Source of the DNA: an uncultured Porphyromonadaceae bacterium | GTDB taxonomy: Bacteria > Bacteroidota > Bacteroidia > Bacteroidales > Muribaculaceae | Reading direction: 5' to 3' | DNA length: 5,901 nt | Assembly: GCA_900550645.1 (NCBI GenBank) | Contig: URTA01000092.1 | Span: 1 to 5,901 of the forward strand | Shown here: positions 1 through 5,901 of the stretch, one piece after another | Position numbering within the stretch: position 1 is the first letter of the stretch | How the letters are laid out: each line of letters begins with the position of its first letter | The notes under the pieces: generated by a model | What the model saw: only the letters and a program-made list of their open reading frames with translations | Database searches by the model: none | Told to the model about the DNA's origin: nothing | Made by a program: the position numbers and the translations under genes

Positions 1-176
1 GTATTGGCCTGGTCTTTGGTTTCGGGATTGGCGATAGCCTCCTTGATGAGAGCGCGTGCCTCCTCGATTTTGTCAATCTTGCCGCCAAGTTTCTTGGCTG
101 CATCGACATTTGCTTTCTGTGCACTTACCGAGCCAACAGCAGCGGTACAGAGTGCAATGAATAGAAGCTTTTTCAT
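1..176 (-). CDS. Secreted protein, N-terminal part (probable tetratricopeptide-repeat protein)
   Basis: Only the first 58 codons are present; the gene leaves the window at its 3' side. Seen: the protein begins MKKLLFIALCTAAVGSVSAQ, a typical Sec signal peptide with a basic start, a hydrophobic core at about residues 4-15, and a likely signal peptidase I site after Ala19 (V-S-A|Q). The mature part is charged and helical, with a segment at about residues 38-57 (EEARALIKEAIANPETKDQA). From recall of the family, Bacteroidales gyrA is often followed by a small exported TPR protein with this kind of start (a signal peptide, then a helix with the pattern ARxLIKxAxxxPETK). No full TPR unit is visible here, so the TPR call is inference. 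It should act in the periplasm or at the envelope. The ATG at 176 lies 22 bp after the gyrA stop on the same strand with no terminator between, so co-transcription with gyrA is likely. The gene itself is sure; its function is open. Confidence 0.75.
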   Translation of the reverse strand, partial: MKKLLFIALCTAAVGSVSAQKANVDAAKKLGGKIDKIEEARALIKEAIANPETKDQAN

Positions 177-198
177 AAGTTATCGTGTAATGTTGTTG

Positions 199-2754
199 TT
201 ATTCGGTTGTGTTGTTGTCATCTTCGGTTTCAGAAACTGCCGGAGCATCGTCAGAAGCCTCTGCACCTACTGCCTCTCCAGCCTCCTCTGCCACCTCCAC
301 TTCGCCGTCTTCAGGGTCTGATGTCACCTTGCATACCGAGGCGATGCTGTCGCCCCGCTTGGTCAGGTCAATCAGCTTGACACCCTGTGTATTGCGTCCC
401 ATCACGCGGATAGACTGCAAGGGGAGGCGCAGCGTAATGCCGCTCTGGTTGATTATGATGAGGTCGTCATCGTCGGTCACATTGTTAATCGCAATGACCT
501 CTCCGGTCTTTTCAGTCACCTTCATAGTTAGGACACCCTTGCCTCCACGGTTAGTGATGCGGTAGTCCTCGAGTGCGGAACGCTTGCCGAAGCCCTTCTC
601 TGAAACGACCATGACAGTTTCCTTCTCGTCTCCGCTCATGGCTATCATGCCGATTGCCTCGTTGTTACCGTCAAGCTGCATGCCTTTAACACCGGCGGCC
701 ATACGTCCCATCTCGCGGACTTTCGACTCGTGAAAACGGATGGCGCGTCCCTTGCGGTCGGCGATAATAATTTCGGAATTGCCGTCAGTGAGTTTCACCT
801 GTATCAGCTGGTCGTCCTCCCTGATGACAATGGCGTTTACACCCTTCTGTCGAGGACGGGAATATGCCTCGAGCGAAGTCTTCTTTATCTGGCCGCGCTT
901 GGTACAGAATATAAGGTTATGGGTGTTGATATATTCCTGGTCATCGAGGTGCTTGACGCAGATGAACGCATTGACGCAATCATCCGAGTCTATGTTGAGC
1001 AGGTTCTGTATAGCGCGTCCCTTGGTGGTCTTCGCACCCTCTGGGATTTCATATACACGCAGCCAGTAGCAGCGGCCCTTGCGAGTGAAGAAGAGCATAT
1101 AGCTGTGGTTAGATGCGGAATATATATGCTCTATGAAATCGCTGTCTCGTGTGCTGCTGCCCTTTGCGCCCACGCCGCCACGGTTCTGTGCACGGTACTC
1201 GGTCAGCGGAGTGCGCTTGATGTAGCCGAGGTGCGAGATAGTTATGATCATCTCGTCATCTGAGTAGAAGTCCTCGACATTGAAGTCGCCGGAGAACTGA
1301 TTGATGCGTGTGCGGCGCTCGTCGCCGTACTTGTCTCGGATTTCAATGAGTTCGTCCTTCATCACCTGGCGGCATACAGCATCATCGGTAAGTATCTTGT
1401 TGAACCATTCTATCTGCCGCTGCAACTCTTCAAACTCGGCGTGCAGTTTGTCCAACTCGAGGCCGGTGAGCTGACGCAGACGCATCTCAACTATGGCCCG
1501 TGTCTGCACCTCGTCGAGTTCGAACCTCTCTCCCAATCGGATGCGAGCCTCGTCGGTGGTCTTGGAACTGCGGATTATGGCTATAACCTCGTCGATGTTG
1601 TCACAGGCTATCATCAGGCCCTTCAGTATGTGGGCGCGTTCCTCGGCCTTGCGCAGCTCATAGCGCGTACGGCGGATAACCACCTCATGGCGGTGGTCAA
1701 CGAATGCCTGCAACAGTTCCTTGAGGTTGAGCGTCTGCGGACGGCCGTTGACAAGGGCGACATTGTTGACGCTGAACGAGGTCTGCAGCTGAGACATCTT
1801 GTACAACTTGTTCAGCACGACACGCGCGTTGGCATCCTGCTTTATGGTTATGGCGATGTGCATTTCGCCACGAGCCGTAGTATCGGTGATGTCGGTAATG
1901 CCGTCTATCTTCTTCTCTGTCACCAAATCCGCGATGCTCTTGACCAAATCGTCCTTGACAACGCCATACGGAATCTCGGAAACGACGATAACGTCGCGGT
2001 TGCCATCGCTCTCGATTTCAGCCTTGGCGCGGAGTATGATGCGTCCGCGTCCGGTCATGAAAGCATCACGCACGCCCTGCATGCCGTAAATCTCGCCGCC
2101 AGTGGGGAAATCCGGTGCCTTGATGTATTCCATCAGGTCCTCTATGTCGAGTTCGGGATTGTCTATCAGCGCGAGCGAGGCGTTCAGCGATTCCGTCAGG
2201 TTGTGCGGCGGCATATTCGTCGCCATGCCGACAGCGATGCCGGACGCGCCGTTGACCAGCAGGTTCGGTATTCTCGTCGGGAGTACTGACGGCTCTGTGA
2301 GCGTATTGTCAAAGTTGGGGACGAAATCCACAGTGTCCTTGTCGAGGTCACGGAGCATCTCCTCACCCATCTTGGCGAGCTTGACCTCCGTATAACGCAT
2401 GGCTGCCGGGGCATCGCCGTCGATAGAGCCGAAGTTGCCCTGCCCGAACACCAGCGGATAGCGCAGCGACCAGTCCTGAGCCATACGCACCATGGTCATG
2501 TATATGGACGAGTCTCCGTGCGGGTGGTACTTACCCATGACATCGCCGACAATACGCGCCGACTTCTTGGTCTCGCCGGAGAATGTGTTGCCAAGCTCGT
2601 TCATGCCGAAAAGCACACGGCGGTGTACGGGCTTGAAGCCGTCGCGCACATCGGGAAGCGCACGGGAAACTATCACAGACATCGAGTAGTCTATGTACGC
2701 GCTCTTCATCTCCGACTCAATATTAATCGGTATTATCTTGTCCTCTGATTGCAT
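199..2754 (-). CDS. gyrA: DNA gyrase subunit A
   Basis: Complete, 851 aa (E. coli GyrA is 875). GyrA is the DNA-cleaving subunit of the A2B2 type II topoisomerase that introduces negative supercoils using ATP bound by GyrB. Seen: winged-helix domain with the quinolone-resistance region at about residues 66-105 (KYHPHGDSS at 75-83) and catalytic Tyr121 in RYTE; the tower segment with Ile173 in LLVNGASGIAVGMATN, matching the DNA-bending isoleucine of E. coli (Ile174); a long coiled coil and C-gate at about 360-465; then a C-terminal beta-pinwheel from about 505 to 810. A variant GyrA box, QNRGGVG, lies at 523-529, and a second box-like TNRGGKG at 734-740. The pinwheel and box favour GyrA over ParC. 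Residues 813-851 are a highly acidic tail with no Lys or Arg. Departures from E. coli include Met86 (Asp87 there) and Phe103 (in LVDGQGNFG). The ATG at 2754 gives the usual GyrA N-terminus. The gene faces away from the SDR gene and probably leads an operon with the secreted-protein gene. Confidence 0.98.
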   Translation of the reverse strand: MQSEDKIIPINIESEMKSAYIDYSMSVIVSRALPDVRDGFKPVHRRVLFGMNELGNTFSGETKKSARIVGDVMGKYHPHGDSSIYMTMVRMAQDWSLRYPLVFGQGNFGSIDGDAPAAMRYTEVKLAKMGEEMLRDLDKDTVDFVPNFDNTLTEPSVLPTRIPNLLVNGASGIAVGMATNMPPHNLTESLNASLALIDNPELDIEDLMEYIKAPDFPTGGEIYGMQGVRDAFMTGRGRIILRAKAEIESDGNRDVIVVSEIPYGVVKDDLVKSIADLVTEKKIDGITDITDTTARGEMHIAITIKQDANARVVLNKLYKMSQLQTSFSVNNVALVNGRPQTLNLKELLQAFVDHRHEVVIRRTRYELRKAEERAHILKGLMIACDNIDEVIAIIRSSKTTDEARIRLGERFELDEVQTRAIVEMRLRQLTGLELDKLHAEFEELQRQIEWFNKILTDDAVCRQVMKDELIEIRDKYGDERRTRINQFSGDFNVEDFYSDDEMIITISHLGYIKRTPLTEYRAQNRGGVGAKGSSTRDSDFIEHIYSASNHSYMLFFTRKGRCYWLRVYEIPEGAKTTKGRAIQNLLNIDSDDCVNAFICVKHLDDQEYINTHNLIFCTKRGQIKKTSLEAYSRPRQKGVNAIVIREDDQLIQVKLTDGNSEIIIADRKGRAIRFHESKVREMGRMAAGVKGMQLDGNNEAIGMIAMSGDEKETVMVVSEKGFGKRSALEDYRITNRGGKGVLTMKVTEKTGEVIAINNVTDDDDLIIINQSGITLRLPLQSIRVMGRNTQGVKLIDLTKRGDSIASVCKVTSDPEDGEVEVAEEAGEAVGAEASDDAPAVSETEDDNNTTE

Positions 2755-2830
2755 TGCAATATATTTTGAGTTGAGGCCGCGCCGGCAATCGTGGCATTTG
2801 CCCCCTGCCGCAGCAGAGCCTATTCAGGTA

Positions 2831-2862
2831 CAAAGTTAGTGATTTTATTTCAAATTTGAAAA
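2831..2862 (-). promoter_or_regulatory. Probable gyrA promoter (Bacteroidota type)
   Basis: Reading on the minus strand, TAACTTTG at 2838-2831 is a perfect match to the Bacteroidota -7 consensus TAnnTTTG. The -33 element (TTTG) is poor: TTTT at 2862-2859 gives a 20-bp spacer. A second TTTG at 2854-2851 is only 12 bp from the -7 box and too close. Transcription would start at about 2822-2828, leaving a leader of roughly 70 nt before the gyrA ATG. The assignment rests on the motif and its position only. Confidence 0.6.
2848..2861. repeat. Perfect 14-bp palindrome TTTCAAATTTGAAA, candidate operator at the gyrA promoter
   Basis: The 14 bases equal their own reverse complement with no gap; the next pair outward (A2847/A2862) does not pair. 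The palindrome ends 9 bp upstream of the gyrA -7 box and covers the place where the -33 element should be. A dimeric regulator bound here would compete with sigma factor. It is A/T-rich, so chance is not excluded; no binding protein is known from the sequence. Confidence 0.45.
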
Positions 2863-2870
2863 TCCGCAGT

Positions 2871-2919
2871 CACTTTGCACCGCCACTTCGCTCGAGGGCT
2901 AAGCACATCGCACGAAGTG
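2871..2919. repeat. Three CACTTYG heptamers, two direct and one inverted
   Basis: CACTTTG at 2871-2877 and CACTTCG at 2884-2890 are direct copies with starts 13 bp apart. CGAAGTG at 2913-2919 is the exact reverse complement of the second. The inverted copy also pairs with the first over GTCACTT (2869-2875) and AAGTGAC (2915-2921). They lie between the gyrA and SDR promoters. They may be binding sites for a regulator, or alternative stems if the region is transcribed. The copies are short, so this is tentative. Confidence 0.3.
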
Positions 2920-2920
2920 A

Positions 2921-2949
2921 CGCCCTTATTCGCTTGAGCGTTTCGGGCG
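2921..2949. other. Imperfect hairpin in the divergent intergenic region
   Basis: CGCCC at 2921-2925 pairs with GGGCG at 2945-2949; inside, after an internal loop (TTATT opposite TTTC), CGCT at 2931-2934 pairs with AGCG at 2937-2940. No run of T follows directly on either strand, so it does not look like an intrinsic terminator. It lies just upstream of the SDR promoter and should not be in the SDR transcript. Confidence 0.25.
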
Positions 2950-2956
2950 GGGAAAG

Positions 2957-2989
2957 TTAACCGGGCAAGCCGTTTTTTTATTACCTTTG
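2957..2989 (+). promoter_or_regulatory. Probable promoter of the SDR gene (Bacteroidota type)
   Basis: TACCTTTG at 2982-2989, followed by C, is a perfect TAnnTTTG -7 box. The best -33 candidate is TTAA at 2957-2960, 21 bp upstream and only a half match to TTTG. A run of seven T (2973-2979) lies in the spacer. Transcription would start near 2994-2998, giving a leader of about 55-60 nt that ends in an A-rich stretch before the ATG at 3053. Confidence 0.6.
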
Positions 2990-3052
2990 CAGTGCGGAAG
3001 CTCGGTTTCCGGCCGCATATCATTGTAAATAAACACATTGCAAAAATACATC

Positions 3053-3808
3053 ATGAAGAAAACTGTTCTTATCACCGGCGCGACAAGCGGAATAGGCCGC
3101 GCCTGTGCATGCAAATTTGCCGAAGCGGGCTACCGCCTCATCATCACCGGACGCGACAGCAAGAGAACCGCTGACCTCGCTGCCGAACTGGAAAAATCCG
3201 GCGCACAGGTACACTCCCTCTGCTTTGACGTGCGTGACCGCGAAGCCGCGACAGCTGCCGTCAATTCTCTCCCCGACGAATGGAAGCAAATAGACGTGCT
3301 GGTAAACAATGCCGGCCTCGCCCTCGGCCTCGAACCTGAATACGAGGGCGACTTCACCGACTGGGACACAATGATAGACACCAACATCAAGGGTCTGCTC
3401 ACCATGACACGCCTCATAGTGCCGTCGATGGTGGCTCGCGACTGCGGACATGTCATCAACATTGGCTCTGTGGCGGGCGACGCGGCTTATGCCGGCGGCA
3501 ACGTGTATTGCGCCACAAAAGCAGCCGTCAAGACCATAACTGACGGGTTGCGCATAGACCTGGCACACACTTCCGTACGTGTCACCAACATCAAGCCGGG
3601 ACTCGTCGAAACCAATTTCAGCCGCGTGCGCTTCCATGGCGACAACGACCGTGCCGACCATGTGTACCAAGGCATTAAGCCGCTGACGGGCGACGACATA
3701 GCCGATGTAGCAGTGTATGCTGCCAATGCGCCGAAACACGTGCAGATAGCTGAAGTGCTTGTGCTTGCCACACACCAGGGTTCAGGTTCCGTGATAGTGC
3801 GTTCCTGA
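3053..3808 (+). CDS. SDR family NADP-dependent oxidoreductase, YdfG type
   Basis: Complete, 251 aa, the usual length for a classical short-chain dehydrogenase/reductase, a cytosolic enzyme, usually a tetramer. Seen: cofactor-binding TGATSGIG at residues 8-15; Arg34 after strand beta-2, which favours NADP(H); Asp59-Val60 for the adenine; NNAG at 85-88; and the catalytic tetrad Asn111, Ser139, Tyr152, Lys156 (YCATK). PGLVET at 182-187 follows. Segments such as VLVNNAGLALGLEP, MIDTNIKGL and VYCATKA closely match E. coli YdfG, which oxidises L-allo-threonine and other 3-hydroxy acids and reduces malonic semialdehyde. That activity is inferred by similarity; SDR substrates are hard to predict. The ATG at 3053 puts the glycine-rich motif at the normal place. 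A TTG at 3038 would add five residues that the family does not need. The gene has its own promoter candidate and lies 63 bp upstream of clpC on the same strand, so the two may be partly co-transcribed. Confidence 0.93.
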   Translation: MKKTVLITGATSGIGRACACKFAEAGYRLIITGRDSKRTADLAAELEKSGAQVHSLCFDVRDREAATAAVNSLPDEWKQIDVLVNNAGLALGLEPEYEGDFTDWDTMIDTNIKGLLTMTRLIVPSMVARDCGHVINIGSVAGDAAYAGGNVYCATKAAVKTITDGLRIDLAHTSVRVTNIKPGLVETNFSRVRFHGDNDRADHVYQGIKPLTGDDIADVAVYAANAPKHVQIAEVLVLATHQGSGSVIVRS

Positions 3809-3833
3809 CCGCAAATGACGTTTTGGCATAAGA

Positions 3834-3864
3834 ATTGCAGCCGTCCGCCCAAGTTTTATTTTTG
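3834..3864 (+). promoter_or_regulatory. Candidate clpC promoter giving a near-leaderless transcript
   Basis: TATTTTTG at 3857-3864 is a perfect TAnnTTTG -7 box, and ATTG at 3834-3837 is a three-of-four match to the -33 element with a 19-bp spacer. Only 7 bp separate the box from the clpC ATG at 3872, so transcription would start within a few bases of the start codon. The A/T-rich start region may instead match the motif by chance, with clpC read from the SDR promoter. No CIRCE or CtsR-type operator is visible. Confidence 0.4.
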
Positions 3865-3871
3865 ATTTGTA

Positions 3872-5901
3872 ATGAGAAACGACTTCGCTAAGCAATTCAA
3901 GCCGATACTTGAACTCGCGCTGGCCGAGGCTCAGCGTCTCGGGTCGCCGGTCATCACAAGCGAGCATTTCCTCCTTGCGGCTCTACGCAAGGAGGAAACT
4001 GGCAATGTCAACATTGTTGACATACTCCGCAGGGTGAACGTTGACATAGAGGCTCTCGTGAACGAGCTCGAGGATCATATCACCAACGACAAGTCTAACA
4101 TCGAGTCTACAACCCTGTTTGAGCCGCAATACAAGATTGCAATCCCTGCAATACGCCACCTGCAGCTCGCTACCGCAGAGGCGCGGAAACTAAAGACACA
4201 GACTGTCGGCGGCGAACACCTCTTTCTCGCCCTTATTCACGACAAACGATCTATGGACAGTGACTTCCTGAAACAACTGAAAGAGAAGTATTTCAACTTC
4301 AACATATCCATACAGACTATCGACAGCCTTGACGCAGAGCCGGTCGCCGGACCGACATTCGGAAACGACGACGAGGACGAGGAGGACGAACAGCCGTTCA
4401 AGCAGTCTGGAGACAAAAGCCAAAGCAAGAAACGCAAGGAGGGCGAACCGGGATCGGACACCCCTGCCCTCGACAAGTTCAGCTATGACATGACCAAGTC
4501 TGCACGCGAGGGGAAGCTCGACCCGGTCATAGGACGCGACAAGGAAATCGAGCGGCTGGCGCAGATACTCGCACGGCGCAAGAAGAACAACCCGGTGCTG
4601 ATAGGCGAGCCGGGTGTGGGCAAGTCCGCAATCGTCGAGGGGCTAGCCCTGCGGATAGTCCAGCGCAAGGTGCCGCGCATCCTGGTGGGCAAACGGCTTG
4701 TCGGACTCGACATGGCGGGAATGCTTGCCGGCACCAAATACCGTGGCCAGTTTGAAGAGCGCATCAAGGCCGTGCTCGACGAGCTGACCAAGAACCCCGA
4801 CATCATACTGTTCATAGACGAGCTGCACACCATCGTGGGCGCAGGCAGCACCCCCGGGACAATGGATGCCGCCAATATGCTCAAGCCGGCGTTGGCTCGC
4901 GGCGAAATACAGTGCATCGGCGCGACAACACTCGACGAGTACCGCCAGAACATCGAGAAGGACGGTGCGCTGGAACGCCGTTTCCAGAAGGTGATGGTCG
5001 AACCGACCACGCCGGAGGAGACGCTCGAAATACTCCGCAACGTCAAGGACAAGTATGAGCAGCACCACAACGTGTCATATACCGATGCAGCGCTCGAAGC
5101 GTGCGTTTCACTGACAGAACGGTATGTGAGCGACCGCAATTTCCCGGACAAGGCCCTCGATGCCCTCGACGAGGCCGGTTCTCGCGTCCACATTTCCAAC
5201 ATCGTCGTGCCTGAGGAAATCGAACGGCTCGAAAAGGAAATAGACGAAGTGACGGAAAAGAAACTCGCCGCTGCACACAACCAAGACTTTGAACTGGCAG
5301 CATCGATGCGCGACAAGGAAAAGTCCAGCCGCGCACGCCTCGAAGAGGCTAAGGAAAAGTGGGAAGCGCACATGGACGAGGAACGGCAGGTGGTAGACGA
5401 CGAGAAAGTCGCAGAGGTAGTAGCACTGATGACCGGTGTCCCCACACAGCGCATTGCCCAGGCCGAAGGCAGCCGTCTGCTCAAGATGGGCGACGCGCTC
5501 CAAGGCTCCGTAATCGGGCAGGACGAAGCCATCAAGAAGATCGTCAAGGCAATACAGCGCAACCGCATCGGACTGAAAGACCCAGACAAGCCAATAGGCA
5601 CATTCATGTTCCTCGGTCCGACAGGTGTCGGCAAGACATACCTGGCAAAGAAACTCGCCGAATACCTGTTCGATTCGCCCGACGCGCTGATACGCATGGA
5701 CATGTCGGAATACATGGAGAAACACAGCGTATCCAAGATGATAGGCTCACCTCCGGGATATGTAGGTTATGAGGAAGGCGGCCAGCTTAGCGAAAAAGTA
5801 AGACGTAATCCTTATTCGGTAATTCTTTTTGACGAGATAGAAAAAGCACATCCCGATGTATTCAACGTGCTCCTTCAGATACTGGATGACGGCGTGGTAA
5901 C
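3872..5901 (+). CDS. clpC: ClpC-type AAA+ unfoldase, partial at the 3' end
   Basis: 676 codons are present; about 150-200 C-terminal residues of a normal ClpC lie beyond the edge. ClpC is a hexameric, two-ring ATPase that unfolds proteins and feeds them to the ClpP protease. Seen: N-domain of two Clp repeats (about 4-75 and 85-155) with Glu31 and Glu115 in EH motifs; a linker with an acidic run (DDEDEEDE, 166-173) then a basic one (KKRK, 186-189); AAA ring D1 with Walker A GEPGVGKS (245-252), pore loop GTKYRG (287-292, Tyr290), Walker B IILFIDE (311-317), sensor GATT (350-353) and arginines 369-370; a short middle domain with a UVR-like coil (about 451-500); D2 with Walker A GPTGVGKT (582-589), pore loop GYVGY (629-633) and Walker B VILFDE (650-655). 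The short middle domain separates it from ClpB, whose coil is about 125 residues. The ClpP-binding loop falls outside the window, so ClpP pairing is from family knowledge. The ATG at 3872 gives the normal N-terminus. Confidence 0.95.
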   Translation, partial: MRNDFAKQFKPILELALAEAQRLGSPVITSEHFLLAALRKEETGNVNIVDILRRVNVDIEALVNELEDHITNDKSNIESTTLFEPQYKIAIPAIRHLQLATAEARKLKTQTVGGEHLFLALIHDKRSMDSDFLKQLKEKYFNFNISIQTIDSLDAEPVAGPTFGNDDEDEEDEQPFKQSGDKSQSKKRKEGEPGSDTPALDKFSYDMTKSAREGKLDPVIGRDKEIERLAQILARRKKNNPVLIGEPGVGKSAIVEGLALRIVQRKVPRILVGKRLVGLDMAGMLAGTKYRGQFEERIKAVLDELTKNPDIILFIDELHTIVGAGSTPGTMDAANMLKPALARGEIQCIGATTLDEYRQNIEKDGALERRFQKVMVEPTTPEETLEILRNVKDKYEQHHNVSYTDAALEACVSLTERYVSDRNFPDKALDALDEAGSRVHISNIVVPEEIERLEKEIDEVTEKKLAAAHNQDFELAASMRDKEKSSRARLEEAKEKWEAHMDEERQVVDDEKVAEVVALMTGVPTQRIAQAEGSRLLKMGDALQGSVIGQDEAIKKIVKAIQRNRIGLKDPDKPIGTFMFLGPTGVGKTYLAKKLAEYLFDSPDALIRMDMSEYMEKHSVSKMIGSPPGYVGYEEGGQLSEKVRRNPYSVILFDEIEKAHPDVFNVLLQILDDGVV

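Noticed and set aside
177..198. Terminator between gyrA and the secreted-protein gene
   Set aside because: The 22-bp gap has no stem-loop and no T-run, so read-through is more likely.
1441..2289. Open frame of 282 codons on the plus strand opposite gyrA
   Set aside because: It lies wholly inside the sure gyrA frame and shows no domain, signal or start-site support.
2962..2979. Run of seven T after a short CGG/CCG stem, as an intrinsic terminator
   Set aside because: The stem is only 3 bp and the T-run lies inside the promoter spacer of the SDR gene.
2850..3038. Possible small gene of 62 codons on the minus strand in the divergent gap
   Set aside because: It would cross both the SDR promoter and the palindrome, its Cys/Arg/Lys-rich translation looks random, and no promoter fits it.
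3038..3052. TTG start five codons upstream for the SDR gene
   Set aside because: The ATG at 3053 gives the normal distance from Met to the TGxxxGIG motif; the extra residues have no family counterpart.
3020..3775. Open frame of 251 codons on the minus strand opposite the SDR gene
   Set aside because: It mirrors the SDR frame almost exactly, has a low-complexity His/Val/Ala-rich translation, and no family motif.
3809..3871. CIRCE or CtsR heat-shock operator upstream of clpC
   Set aside because: I searched by eye for the CIRCE inverted repeat and the GGTCAAA-type CtsR site and found neither.
4483..5736. Open frame of 417 codons on the minus strand opposite clpC
   Set aside because: It is antisense to a highly conserved ClpC frame, is very rich in Ser and Arg, and has no recognisable domain. 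Such frames arise from biased codon use in the real gene.

Overview
The window looks like ordinary core chromosome of a Bacteroidota bacterium, most likely order Bacteroidales; a Muribaculaceae-like gut species is a guess. The reasons are a gyrA followed by a small secreted-protein gene, good matches to the Bacteroidota -7 promoter element (TAnnTTTG) where promoters are expected, A/T-rich start regions without clear Shine-Dalgarno sites, and a ClpC-type Clp ATPase. There are no mobile elements, CRISPR arrays, tRNA or rRNA genes, and no sign of recent transfer.

Layout. On the minus strand, gyrA (DNA gyrase subunit A, complete, 851 aa) is followed after 22 bp by the first 58 codons of an exported protein, probably the tetratricopeptide-repeat protein often seen after gyrA in Bacteroidales; it leaves the window at base 1. 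On the plus strand, a complete SDR oxidoreductase of the YdfG type (251 aa) is followed after 63 bp by clpC, which runs off the right edge after 676 codons, just past its second Walker B motif.

The 298-bp divergent gap between gyrA and the SDR gene (2755-3052) is the main non-coding stretch. It carries a -7 element for each direction, a perfect 14-bp palindrome over the expected -33 region of gyrA, a cluster of three CACTTYG heptamers (two direct, one inverted), and an imperfect hairpin. A third good -7 match lies so close to the clpC ATG that a transcript from it would be almost leaderless.

The genes do not form one pathway: gyrase controls supercoiling, the SDR enzyme probably reduces or oxidises small hydroxy acids or aldehydes, and ClpC unfolds proteins for ClpP. 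I found no convincing undescribed system. The points worth a second look are the regulatory sequence in the divergent gap, the near-leaderless clpC promoter candidate, and several departures of GyrA from the E. coli-type sequence (Met86 and Phe103 near the active site, a variant GyrA box, an acidic tail).
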